NCBI GenBank assembly: GCA_963556695.1
Contig: CAUWAG010000020.1
Coordinates: 5,890,001 to 5,954,000 of the forward strand
Reading direction: 5' to 3'
Length of the DNA: 64,000 nt
Source: Anthostomella pinea
Taxonomy: Eukaryota; Ascomycota; Sordariomycetes; Xylariales; Xylariaceae
Below, in pieces: positions 41,171 through 52,611 of the stretch. How positions within the stretch are numbered: the stretch's first letter is position 1; each line of letters begins with the position of its first letter. Position numbers and translations under genes: made by a program. Below the pieces are notes generated by a model, which saw nothing but the letters and a program-made list of their open reading frames with translations, did not search any database and was not told the DNA's origin.

Positions 41171-43828
41171 TCACCAGTAGCGGTGAGCACGGTGAGCACG
41201 GTGAGCATGATGAGCACAATGAGGAGGCGTGGGCCGCACTTCCTTCGGCAACGGGTGTACGCCCGCAACATCGCCATTGTCGAGTCTGATGATATCGGCA
41301 GCCTGAACACATCACCAAACGTCAGCATTCTCGACCATGATTTCCAACGAAGTGGTACCTAGAGTCAACATACCTTCTCAGCAACAGCATAAACAGGAGC
41401 CTGTATATGCGCGCCCGGAACCAGGGGCAGAACACTCGCATCCACGACCCTCAGCCCCCGGGTCCCATACACGCGCAGCGCCGGATCCACCACGCCGCCC
41501 AGGTCCCGCGGCAGCATCGAGCACGACCCGGAGAGGTGGAACTCGGTGCGTATCAGGGCGCGCATGGCCTCGTCCAGCGCGGTGCGGTTGCGCGCGTCGG
41601 CGGGCGCGAATCCGGCCTGCGGTACGGGCTGCAGCGCCGCCATGGGCGCCGTCGCGATAAGGCGGTCGTTAAGCTCCAGCGCCGCGAGCAGTACATCGCA
41701 GTCGAAGTGGTGCGAGCAGAAGCGCGGGTCCACGAGCGGCGGGTTGTCCTTGTCGAAGACGGAGACGGAGCGTGCCTGGACCGTGCCACGTGAGAAGGTG
41801 TGCATGGCGCTGACGGCGAGCTGACCCCACGACGTTGACATGAGCTCATAGGCGGGCGTATCGGTGCGGGAGAGCAGCGCTGTTAGCTCGGTTTGCTGTG
41901 CTGTGTAGCCTGCAAGGAGGGTGGCGTCGTAGGTCGGTGGCAGGTGGCTCGTCGCGTTGGATATGCGCGTGAGGAACTGCGGCGCGTCGTCTTGCACCCA
42001 TTCGAGCGCGGGGAAGGCCACCGTGTTGACCATGGGCGCTGTCCACGGCCCTATATGATGTCTGTCAGTATCGTGAAGACTGGGGGGTTAGACACTCAGG
42101 GGTTATGATTGTCCACGAAACTTCAACAGGGCCAACGCTCCAAGCTAGCCCATCCCATTGCTCGTGGTTCAGACTTACCAATTCGGTTCGCCAGATATTC
42201 CTCCCGGACAGCATCCCTCGTTCTGCCTACGATATCCCAGGCTGTGAAGACATCTGGTGCATCGACTAGAGGCCCCTTAGCCAAAATCCAAAACCGAGTA
42301 AGAAGATGTGGGTGGTCCTTACACGCATACACAGGCTGTAGCATCGGGTGATCCTGGAGGTTGCTACCGACGCCGGGCAGATCGACTGCAACTTCGACAC
42401 CCAGGCTCGTCAGCAGGTCCGCAGGTCCGAAGCCGGAGATTTGTAATAGCACGGGTGAGAGGATGGCGCCAGCTGCGAGGATGACCTCCCTTCGGCAGGA
42501 AACGTTATATCGCTGGGAGGTTGAGTTTGCGGCAAACTAGAAATCGGGATCTTAACGATGCGACAAGTAAGGACGGAAAGACGACTGTACTTACCTCAAC
42601 TCCAGTGATGATCCTTCCGGGTACCCCTACCTTAGGACCTGGATTCGGAGCAGTACCATTGTCGCCTCTATGCAGTATGCGCGTGACAGTGTGGCCAGTC
42701 ACGAGTGCCAGGTTCGGACGAGATAACACAGGATCGAGGTACGAGGTGCGAGCATCTGCTCGAGATTGGTTCTCGGCTGTGATGCTGCTCGGGATGAGAT
42801 TTGCGCCGGTGGCATAGCCGCTATTGAGGTCGTCGTTGATCGGAATGCCAAGCTCCTGGATGCCATCGAGGAAGTTGTCTATGTTGACTTAGTACGTGTT
42901 TCGATTCCAGCGGTTCTGGTCTTGTACATACATGTCTGATTATAGATGTAACGTGGGAAGCCAACTTCGATCGGCCCTTGATAGCCGTGTTTGCTAACCA
43001 CAGGGTCCGTTCGCTGCGAAGCCCCTGCCGTAGGCTCCAGCGATGCGTCGTGCTGTGCGGTGTACGTTTCGGACTGAATAGTGTGAGCTAAGATTCGTAG
43101 ATAGGACACTATGGGCCGAGTTCGACTGACCTTCACGAAATAGGGTAGGAGATCTGCCCATCCCCAGCCAGGGTTGCCGAGGTTGACCCAAGCATCGTAG
43201 TCGGCCGTGGAGCCCCTGGTCCAACAGAGGCCGTTGGTGATGGTGCTGCCCCCGACGACCTTACCCTGAGTGAAGCTACGAGGGGTATTGTCCAGAAATT
43301 CTTGAGCGCCCGTGGTCACGACCCATTCGTACCTGTGGGGATCTTCCTCGCCAACGTTGCCCGGCACAGTGACATCTTCCGCCTGGTCGTCCAGATCTCC
43401 AGCTTCTATCACTAACACGGATACTAAAGATTGGTAAGCTCTGATGGACAGTGGATCAATGTGCAGGGGGTAAGGGGTTCTTCATCGCGTGTTCCATCCG
43501 GGCCTTTGTGGGATAAATGACGAACTCATTTGGATATCCCACGTCGTACCCAGGTGGTATGGGGGCCACTCAACGCCTATCCCTGATTCTTCCATGTGGT
43601 AATAAAATCCATCCACGTGCTAATCAATCGCAAACGAAAATTCCACTCACCGGACGGGTTCTCGGACAACCGATTAGCGACGACCAATCCGCCGATTCCA
43701 GCGCCGACAACAACATAGTCATATCTGTCTGCGAGCGGTAGCGAAGGAGTATCCGTCTGGATCAGAATACCCGAGACAGACGACAGGAAATAGCAGGCGG
43801 CCAGTACGAGAGCGACGGGGAGTGCCAT
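41171..43828 (-). CDS. Secreted GMC (FAD) oxidoreductase
   Basis: Seven exons: 43828-43651, 43423-43131, 43073-42932, 42878-42595, 42536-42179, 42050-41374 and 41302-41171. Every junction is GT-AG and phases add up to 687 residues. A signal peptide ([20 protein letters not shown]) precedes the FAD-binding [17 protein letters not shown]. Then [12 protein letters not shown], the second GMC signature region ([17 protein letters not shown]) and the C-terminal catalytic region [12 protein letters not shown]...VVDAS...[17 protein letters not shown] follow. The family oxidises alcohols or sugars with FAD (aryl-alcohol, choline, glucose-type enzymes); the substrate is undetermined. Odd: after the usual end (EKAADIIR) about 35 extra residues end in a His/Arg/Ala tail encoded by a 9-bp tandem repeat. 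Intact. Confidence 0.9.
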
Positions 43829-45106
43829 TGGGTGGGCGTGCGCTGCCTGTCCCCAGCAAGTACCGAGACTCTGGAAAGAAAGGCGATCAGAAGCGAGTTC
43901 GAGGAGCTAGTGCATGGAAATCAATACGATGAGACGCGTGGTCAGAATTGAGATGATTTTGCGAGGTGCAAGTGCGCGTTTGTGCAGGTCTCGGGAGCTG
44001 CGTGTTGAGGATGCGAGTAAACACAGCGCGTACTCGCATGCGAGGTAGGGAGGTAAAAGTCCCACACATATCCAGCCCTACCAACTCCGGCATCGATGCA
44101 AACAAATGGAGCAGATTGTAGTCCGCTTTTGTAGCAGACTAGCTTTTGAGTCGAAGTCCATGTTCAACCGAGCGTTGTAAATTGGCGATTCCCCGGAGGC
44201 ACCCCGACCATTTTGTGATTTCGATGACTGTGGCCCTCATGCAATCTGAAATTCGCATGTCTCATGCCATGATTCACTGCCTCACGCCGGTATCCTTTCT
44301 CTCATGTGTGCAGCCGCAAGTATTTCAATGTGAGCACAGAAGTATTAAATAGACTCGCCATGTCATACCTTGGAGCCGCATCCCCTTTTCACGACATGCC
44401 CTCAGCGCAGAACCTTCAACTTCCTACCGTACTTGGGGTTTCAAACCCATGCATATTTGGGGCTCACATCATCTGGCCGAGCTCCAAAATTGATGTCAAT
44501 GTCTTTCAACGAAAGCTCTTGTCGTTCTGCGACGGGGATAATTAAGACAGCTTGTAACACCCGAGGTCACAGTTCAAGCGCTCGTTATTACAGTGGCTAG
44601 GACTACTTATCATCTCGATACCTGTCCATGCTGTAGTCATAAGATACCATTATCGGCACCACAAGACGCATCAAGTTCTTGGATGGGGGCTCACCCACCA
44701 GCCCGAGTAGCAATCTGCGTTGCTACTCGGCGTCCTGCTCGGAACAAGCGGCCACCACGGTCGTTAGCTGACTCTAGTGGTGAAGAGCAACGTCTACCCT
44801 TTCACCTTTCGACTGCTTATGTATCTCCCTGTATGCAGACCGATCTGTTTCGACCTGATCATCTCACAATGTTAGAGTCTGATTGATGCTGTCTGAGACC
44901 GTCAAGCGACCTGGACGGTGTTCCTGATATTGTGCTGAACCACATCCTCGAGTGCCTGTTCGTCACGGTGCGTTGTACTGCTCCTGCTGATCGATCTAGG
45001 AGAAACATTTATTAGCGATGAGCCACATACCATGTTCGCCGAGTTGAAGAGGCATGGCGAGTACGAGCCTCAAGAGCCTCCACTGTGTGAGATAGCAGGA
45101 GAGCAC
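43829..45106. other. Intergenic, no supported gene
   Basis: Promoter side of the GMC gene; TATTAAATAG near 44343 is AT-rich. Short overlapping ORFs at 44146-44886 lack features. The solo LTR starts at 45107. Confidence 0.5.
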
Positions 45107-45576
45107 TGTCACGAACCAACAATACCACGGGCCCGTGGGCAGGCCTGAAGGGAAAAGGATGACCTATGAGGGAACCCAATTAGAACGGGGACACAATACA
45201 GAACAGGCAGGGCATCCAGGCACGTGATCCAGGGAGCCAAGATCACGTGACTAGAGTTGCTCACGTCTGCTCACGCGAGCAACGGTGAGCACACCTCATT
45301 AGTGAAAGAGAGATTGGATATATAAGGATAGACATTTCCTGGCTAGACAGATAGACAGTCTCTACCTTAGTGATAAATCTAAGCATTTTAATCAACCCTA
45401 AGGTGAAAAAAATCTCCTGATGACTCGACTATTCAGTGATCCCCCGGATCAGACCAAGCCCCAGCATCTGAGTGTCTTCTAGTTGACAGAAGCCTCTATC
45501 GTCCTTTGTGTTGACTTACCTCAGAACATAAACCCTATAGAACTCTTTAGCCTTATAGGTTAGACGGCTCGTCACA
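45107..45576 (-). mobile_element. Solo LTR of family A, 470 bp, with AGCAC duplication
   Basis: On the minus strand it runs TGTGACGAGCCGTCTAACC...GGTTCGTGACA. It matches 2841-3303 and 61736-62255 in reverse orientation. It is flanked by a perfect 5-bp target duplication, AGCAC at 45102-45106 and 45577-45581. With no internal region, this is a solo LTR produced by LTR-LTR recombination. It is the least mutated copy in the window. Confidence 0.92.
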
Positions 45577-45739
45577 AGCACGTTCGGAATCAGGGGAGTA
45601 GATGACCCAGAGAAATATATCCTTTTGGTGTGTTCTGCGAGGCCTCTGCCCTTCACGACTTCCATAGACTGATCGACTTGAGCATCTGCTTCACTAAACC
45701 CTGATCAGTCTCCGCACACCGCCAGGTGAGAAGAGTAGG

Positions 45740-45880
45740 CACACTGGCATGAGAGTCAAAAGTAGCGTATGACCTCAGAGCTGCTTATTCCTGTATGCTT
45801 ATTCCAGTGTTTCAACTCTTTACAAGTGGGTGATCTGGAATCTTATCAACATGCGCGTACGGAGACTTATGAGGGCCGAG
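45740..45880 (+). mobile_element. MITE-like family, partial copy 2
   Basis: Right-hand part: AGTAGCGTATGACC, AGCTGCTTATTCC, a spacer, then GCGTACGGAGACTTATGAGGG ending near 45875. Left end not recognisable. It stands head to tail with the next copy. Confidence 0.55.
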
Positions 45881-45888
45881 TCCCTTCA

Positions 45889-46070
45889 TACACCACCTGT
45901 CCAGCAAACAACGGTGTCCATCGAATCAAAATGAGCATAATGAAGAAAGCATTGGAAGTGGCATATGAAACCAAAGCTGCTTATCCTGTATGATTATTCC
46001 AGTACTTCCAGATCTCCACATGCGATCTGGAATTTCATCTGCATCGCGCGCACGGAAACTTATGAGGGCT
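45889..46070 (+). mobile_element. MITE-like family, copy 3
   Basis: Starts CCCTTCATACACCACCTGTC and continues CAAACAACGGTGTCCATCG, GGCATATGAAACCAAAGCTG, CTTATCC and ends CACGGAAACTTATGAGGG. It aligns end to end with the reverse complement of 51217-51425. Noncoding, about 180 bp, with inverted CCCT(T)CATA.../...TATGAGGG ends. Confidence 0.7.
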
Positions 46071-48704
46071 GTGTGCACCCCTTTTCTTCCCACTCCTCTA
46101 CCCTCAACTTGCGGCCTGCTCTCGGTTACAGTTCCACCACAGCCATGCCTGGCCTCTAAGTGTTGGTCACATTTTCCACTATTCGATCTTGGCCTCCATG
46201 GACTCCCAGTCGAGCAGAGAGCAGTCGCAGTAGACCACTCTGTCGATCTGTCTCAGGGAAACTCGATGGGTAACATGGCTCAGCTAAGCTTCCTTCGATT
46301 GGGCTTCGAGTTCCCTGACATTCTACGGTGCTAGCTTTTTGGCTTGCCGTGACTGCAAACAACCCCGATCATGCGCTTTGACTCAATTCACCACATCGCG
46401 CCACCTCAACCTGTCCGACATCGGTTATGCTCTGCGAGTGTCAACAGGACAAATATGGGGAGTCTCACACTTCATTCGGGGAGGGGGGAAGGGCCGGGAT
46501 CGGCGTGTCTGACAATTCATGTGTTCGGCACCGGGAGCCTCACACTTCATGGGTTCGGCACTCGGGGAGTCGGACACTTCATGGGTTAGCGGTGCAGGCA
46601 AGTATGGCAACAGCAGAAGCACAAATCGCAAGCATCTACTAAGAATCTACCAACTCATCCACGGCCCGGGGCAGACACAATAGTCCAATCTCACAACATC
46701 GAAGCGGACCACCACAAGAAGGGTCACGAAAGTCGACCTCGTCATCAGCAGCTCCAACCTACCCACAACCAATCTCGACCTGACAGCGATACTCAGTACC
46801 GGTTCATCGAACACCTCATCTTAAGTGCGCGTTTACACTCTCTTCCCATGGCTGGCATATGACGTACATATTCACATAAAGCCCACCTGTCGTACCTGTG
46901 CCCTTACCCCGGATAAGACACGCATCCAATAACTTCAGCCAGACCTCATCACGCCATACAGGCATACGAACGCAGAAGTTCGATGCACCGTACGTGTTAT
47001 GTACGCTAAACACCGACAAGTCCACCTGGACTACAGAGCCACCCTTCATAACCCGAAGCAGCCTCCAGTCTTTCGGTCACTACGTTTGATGGTCCATGAG
47101 ACAAGGATCGAGCCAGTTGCCGTGTCTGACTCCAAGTTCGGGCCCGGGAAGCCTGACACTTCACGATTTCGCGGTGCGCTGTCGGCGCCGGGGAGTCTGG
47201 TACTTCATGCGTTCGAGTCTGAGTTGAAGACCATCAATCAATCAATCGACGATAGCACGAGAATCGAGCACTTAGAAGCGAACAACGTCAAGCCTCGAGA
47301 GGTGTTACTACATCTAAGCTAACAATATCCATCAAGCCCTGGCAACTTGTAGACCTACCCATGATTCACGGTCAAGAGGCCGACCCGTGATCAGCAAGGC
47401 ATCGTCACTCTTTCGCCCTGAATCTCCCATCACCAAGCCGTTCCCACGTCACGGCGTTTGCAGTGATAATAGCTACGCTTCAGAGTCATCATTTTCTTAA
47501 CGGCCGGTGGGAGTCCGAGGGAGATTCCTTTTCAAGACATTGCGAAAGCAAGGGTCCGTACGAGGGTCAACGAAGCAAGAAAATACAAGTCATCCAGTCA
47601 ACATGGTATCTTATAAATCCCCACTTGATAAATCATGGCCAGATACTTGCGCAAGATGAGGGATGAGTTACTCGCGGATCTCATCTAAACTTCGTGCTCG
47701 ATACCTCGAGGCCGGTATAATGTTCTGGGATTTCTCCAGGATCTCGACTGACTATTTTTACTAGAATCAACGGATGGCCTGCCTGCATCTAGGTTGCCCC
47801 GCCTCTTCACCGAGTTGAAACTGAAACATGAGGGTTGTAGTCGACGATACTACATGCGGATGATAGGTAGAAATACCCTCATTGATGTCAGTCCACAGTC
47901 AGGTTTGAGCTAGCAGCTAACGATGTTCCTCATTTCCAGACGCAACCCAAGTAACAAGCTGATGCTGCAAACCACGTGTGAACGAATTTTGTCATGCTCT
48001 GGGCGATGTTGGTAGATCTGTCCGAGTATCGTCCGCGCATGGAGAATCCGCATTTCAAGGCCTGGCCCCCTCATCTTCCCCCGCCATCACCGCCACCACC
48101 TACTTACATCTGGCGGTGAGACTGCGACTAGGCATGGGCTGTTCAAACGTCTTTGGGCTATGTGGGAGGTATCATTCCTCGATGAACCTGCAAAGCTGCA
48201 GCTGACAGTAGTGGTCGATATTCCGATCCTACCAAAAAGCATTTGACGGTTGCGAGAAGCATGGAGAACATGTTTGACGATGCACGCACCACTCGGTCAC
48301 CTAGGTTTTAATTGTCGATAGGCGCCCCTCGGCTGTCATGAAAAATGAACCATTCGATTTCGAGCGACACCGGCCCGTACCATGCTCGTTGGGTCGTGCA
48401 CACCCTGTTGTTTGCGTCATGCCTTGGAGCAGTCGCACTCAAGACAAGTAAGAGGTGCAGAGGAGTTGTCACATTCGGGACCGCGAAAGGAAGCTGCTCA
48501 ACTGCCGGGACGCCTTGGAGTTCGTTCGAGTTGAACGGCAGCATGTCGTGGAGGATGTTACAAGAGAAAAAGGAATTGGCTTTTGGGTTTTGCGGGACAG
48601 AAAGTGGGCAGTGGGGAATGTTGGGGGGAAGCTTGGCCGATAGCGGTATGGTCTGGGTTCTATTCCGGGGCTTATCAGCTGCTTATCGTACCCAGCTGGG
48701 TTTT
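46071..48704. other. Intergenic, no supported gene
   Basis: About 2.6 kb without a supported gene. A plus-strand ORF at 48345-48707 (120 codons) and an opposing ORF at 48308-48544 have no domain or signal peptide. The dispersed 30-bp repeat is listed separately. Confidence 0.5.
46457..47220 (+). repeat. Dispersed 30-bp repeat, about six copies
   Basis: Approximate consensus GGGAGTCTGACACTTCATGG followed by GTTCGGCAC. Copies start near 46457, 46498, 46532, 46563, 47139 and 47190, all on the same strand, separated partly by a few bases and partly by 570 bp. The copies differ at several positions. It resembles no element I know. Confidence 0.55.
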
Positions 48705-48711
48705 TGAGTCA
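48705..48711. promoter_or_regulatory. TGAGTCA, Gcn4/CPC1-type site upstream of ARG2
   Basis: A perfect palindromic TGAGTCA about 200 bp before the ARG2 start. This is the binding sequence of Gcn4/CPC1/CpcA bZIP activators that induce amino-acid biosynthesis genes on starvation. Its position before an arginine-pathway gene makes a functional role likely; this is inference from motif and context. Confidence 0.6.
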
Positions 48712-48910
48712 CTGCAATTTGTTCAGTGAGACCAGACGTCAGAGTTTCAATCAAGACGGGAGCAGTGAGGAAAAGGTGATTGGGCACTCATTATAATCCT
48801 TCGTTGGCCATGCTGAATACTCCTTGATTCTCTTCTCTGCTTCTTCAACATGTGCTCATGACACCGTCGCTATCGTCAGCTGTGTTGGGGACCAGAATGC
48901 TTCCTGCGAT

Positions 48911-51118
48911 ATGAGTATGCGACTCGCGGCCTGGAGGAAGGCGTCTTCAGGCTTCAACGTAAGTTTGTTGCCCTCCGTTGCCCTCCGTGCCCGCCGACAA
49001 CCGCAGACCGGAATGCCGTCTTCGTTCCGCGTCAAACTCACGATGTGTATCGGTGCATTGACAAGTCATTATTAGACACCACTGGGCAAGGACCTGAACT
49101 CAAAACTCTCGCTTGACCAATCCCATGGCCCACGCACAGCGTCGCTCCGGTGTGCAACACCTGCAAATGGCGGTGGCACACCGGTGATATTCGCATCCTC
49201 GTATGGCTCGACGTCCGGGTCACAGCAACAGAAGAAAAGTCTTGATAGGGTGTGATCAATGTCTGAACCCTTTCATGTTAACGGCTAATTGACTCTACCT
49301 TAGGATTTCTTCGTCTCGGTTCTCGAGACCTCAGTCACAAAGCGCGATGCCAAAGCTTATATGAATAAATTTGTTCCGCTTTTGGAGAAGAAAGGGGCGA
49401 CCGACTTCAAGCAACGCGCCGCTCAACCCCTCCAGGACACCAACAGCATTGCGCCCGAGAGTATGGGGCTCAAAGACACCATCAATCATGTCGCGTTAAA
49501 CAAAAAGACTACCAGTGGTCCTGAGACAGAGGAGGAGCTCGCTATCCAGGAGTACGTCGCTCTGGTCAAATTCCGCGCCCCTGAGATGGTGAACGATGCC
49601 ACGATGAATGGGGTGGGCAAGACTCTCAGTCAGCTGCGGAAGCTTGGCTTGATCAGCATCGTGGTCGTCGATTGTGAGAGTACTCGAGAAGACGTGGCTA
49701 CGCAACGCCAGGCCGCCAGCATGCAAGCGAACCGTATCTCGATGGCCGTCGACAATTTTGATGCTCTAGGAGCACGGGTCATCGACTCCCCAATCATGAT
49801 AGGGAATCCAGTCAATCCGGCCGCCTCGCCCTTCGTCACCCGAGACCTATATATCGCCAATCCTAGCGATCTAATGACTACTCTGCAAGATGAGGTTATC
49901 CCCATCATTCCTTCTTTCGGTTATACCGCGGATACGTGCACCATCAAACCGGTCAAGGCAGACGATATCATGCTGGCCCTTACAAGGCAGTTGTCGGGTC
50001 TTCAATTTTTGGATCAAGCTACCCCCGACGACGCGCGAACCACACGCCTGTCAAGGGCCGCTGAGGTATATCGCATCGTCGTACTGGACCCCTTGGGCGG
50101 GATCCCAGCCACGAATAGAGCTACTGGGCGACATTTGTTCTTGAACCTTGAGCAGGAATTTGAGGAGGTCAAGAAGGACTTAGAGGCATCACTACCTTGG
50201 ACGTACGACACCGTAGACGGGAAACACCGGGACAATCTGCAGCATCTGGAGAACGCCGAACTGGTGAAGAATATCTTATCTTTGCTTCCCCCGACATCTT
50301 CAGCCGTCATCACTACACCACAAGAGGTGGCAAAGGAGCAACTTGAAAAGGAGTGGGCGCCGCTCGTCGAGACCAGGAGGGGGCAGAATCCGCTGATACA
50401 CAGTCTCCTGACGGACAAACCTGTTCAGTCATCGTCCTTGCCATCTGAGCGCTTCAGACCCGTCACATCTTCTACGGGAACATCACAGATTGGGTCCCTG
50501 ACAACATTGGCAAAGCGCGGTATGCCTCTGACCATATTTCCCGACCCTCGGGTGACGCCTTGGAAAGCACCGCAACCAGGGCAGAAAAGCCTCAAGCTTA
50601 CCGATCCGTGTATCGACCTCCCGCGGTTGGTGAAGCTGATTGAAGACTCGTTCGGCAGAAAGCTTGACGTCGACGACTACTTGAGACGAGTGGATGACAA
50701 CCTCGCGGGCATTATCATCGCCGGCGAATACGAGGGCGGGGCACTATTGACGTGGGAGAAGCCTGCGGGCATGGAGGACACGGAGGCGAGAAATAGCAAC
50801 CGACTAATACCATACCTGGACAAGTTCGCGGTCCTCCGCAAGAGCCAGGGAGCGGGCGGTGTGGCAGATATCGTGTTCAACGCCATGGTGAGAGACTGCT
50901 TCCCGGAAGGGGTCTGTTGGAGGAGCAGGAAGGATAACCCGGTCAACAAATGGTATTTCGAACGGTCCCGGGGCTCGCTCAAGTTCAAGGACATGAACTG
51001 GACCATGTTCTGGACGACGCCGGAGCTGGCGTTGGATGAGCGGAAATTCAGGGACTACGAGAGTGTCTGCCGTGGTGTAGAGCCTTCGTGGGCGGACAAG
51101 AAGCACATTGTTGACTAA
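48911..51118 (+). CDS. ARG2: Mitochondrial N-acetylglutamate synthase
   Basis: Three exons: 48911-48958, 49076-49249 and 49304-51118. Introns of 117 and 54 bp are GT-AG and all in phase 0, giving 678 residues. The enzyme acetylates glutamate with acetyl-CoA, the first step of arginine synthesis in the mitochondrial matrix. Exon 1 (MSMRLAAWRKASSGFN) is a basic, amphipathic presequence. Exon 3 begins DFFVSVLETSVTKRDAKAY, the family's conserved start. An amino-acid-kinase-like region follows and a C-terminal GNAT/NAT domain (RLIPYLDKFAVLRKSQGAGG, DIVFNAM, CWRSRKDNPVNKWYFERSRG). Exon 2 is less conserved and its existence is inferred from an open phase-0 frame and good splice sites. Intact. Confidence 0.9.
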
Positions 51119-51216
51119 GTAGAGTAGCCGCCGAAACAAGACCACGAGTCAATGTGCTTGATGGCTTATATCTACAATGACCTGTGATCTCTACACTGGA
51201 TAACATACACTCAGCC

Positions 51217-51425
51217 TTCATAAGTCTCCGTACGCGCATGTCGGTAGTTAAGAATCCAGATCACAGGCAGAAAGTTGGAAATAATGAAATAACCATACAT
51301 AAATAAGCAGTTTTGGTTTAATACGCCAATTTAAATGCTCATTCCATGATGCTTATTCCGATTCGATGAATACCGTTGTTTGCAAGGACAGGTGGTTCAC
51401 GGATACTTATGAGGGTTCAGTGTGC
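51217..51425 (-). mobile_element. MITE-like family, copy 4 (full length)
   Basis: On the minus strand it runs CCCTCATAAGTATCCGTG...GCGCGTACGGAGACTTATGAAGG, so its ends are inverted copies of CCYTCATAAGTMTCCGT. About 205 bp, noncoding, immediately downstream of ARG2. Internal blocks (CCACCTGTCC, CAAACAACGG, ATTCATCGAATC, CCAAAACTGCTTAT) match copy 3. Confidence 0.75.
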
Positions 51426-52611
51426 ATACTCCATTGAACACTGACCTCCCAATGTCGTCACGATACCCACACGCCCACCAAACCCCAAGAACACGTCAAC
51501 TTGAACTTGTCCAGCGTCCAGCATCCAGCAATGCTGTCATCACATGGCGTCGCCATCTTACGAGCATCACCCATTGAGTATTTGTTCTACCTAGTACTAA
51601 TAAGTCATAGACAGCAAATTATGTAAGAATCATGAACGAATGGTTGCTGTGCTGAAATCGCGGGGCGGTCAGCACCCAGGACGAGTGCGAAACCCCACTA
51701 TCGCTGCTGATTGATGACAATATTGAGAGGGGTGCCCTTGGCGGCTTCCTGGGCGTGCTTGTAGCGCCGGACATCCTACATCTTGCCCTACCTGCCTACC
51801 TACTTACCTACTTATCAACGCAAAGTATGAGGCTGGATCGCCATCAGAATCTACCGGGAGACGATGGATGAGGGATGAGGCCAGCAACATCAAACAAGTA
51901 TCCGTAAGGTAATAACGACTTGGGAACCGGAGGACGCTCAGGCAGGCGCACAATGACAATGCAACGATCTCGATATGACCCGTGAGTGATACCTCACACG
52001 TGTCTGAACCCTGGGCATCACTACTGTAATAATAACCTTGGAACCTGGGCATCCCTGACATGGTCGCTGTCGTCCAATTATCCCGTGCGAATCGCGCGGC
52101 TGGCACCAAAGGACCACGACTCCCATCTGGCGGCCAATTCTATCGTAGACATAAACATCCAGCAGCTTCCTGGGCCGTCTAGAAGTTTCGTGGGCGGTCT
52201 CTGTGGTGATGATGGTAGACCCCCCGGGGTGTGTAGCTAAGGAGGGGTAGGTGGGCTGCAGGCGGACAGGCTGGCTGCCGCCAGCTGAGGCCCGACTAGA
52301 AGACTCTTTTTTTTGCGACCTCCCACTTCGCCGACCCCCCCACCCTCCCCTCGCACCTCGCAGACTCGCAGTTGTTGTCGGGCAGCCTTTTTTTCTGCCA
52401 CCGCATCCTCACATCCTCCATCCTCCGCCGCCAGACACAAACAACTTCAACCCACGTCTAGGTCTCATTCTCCCAACAGACCGCCCGCACGAGAACCTCG
52501 CCTTCCCTCTCTCTCGTCTCGTCTCGTATTGTCTTTGGCCATCACGCCTTCGCACCCTTCTAACCCTCGATCCCACCATTGCTGTTCGTCCGTTCACCCA
52601 CCACCGCCAAG
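51426..52611. other. Intergenic; Hsp110 promoter region
   Basis: No supported gene. 52250-52610 is very C/T-rich, typical of a strong fungal promoter and leader ahead of the Hsp110 gene; the ORFs there are low complexity. A CTACC tract lies at 51789-51813. Confidence 0.55.
52182..52189. promoter_or_regulatory. Possible heat-shock element half (GAAGTTTC)
   Basis: GAA-nn-TTC, the minimal inverted dimer bound by Hsf1, about 425 bp upstream of the Hsp110 start. A further TTC at 52167 is on the same 5-bp grid but no full three-unit element is present. Weak evidence, supported mainly by context. Confidence 0.3.

Noticed and set aside
48308..48707. Opposing ORFs of 78 and 120 codons upstream of ARG2
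   Set aside because: No signal peptide, domain or splice evidence; they overlap one another, and the region likely holds the ARG2 promoter.
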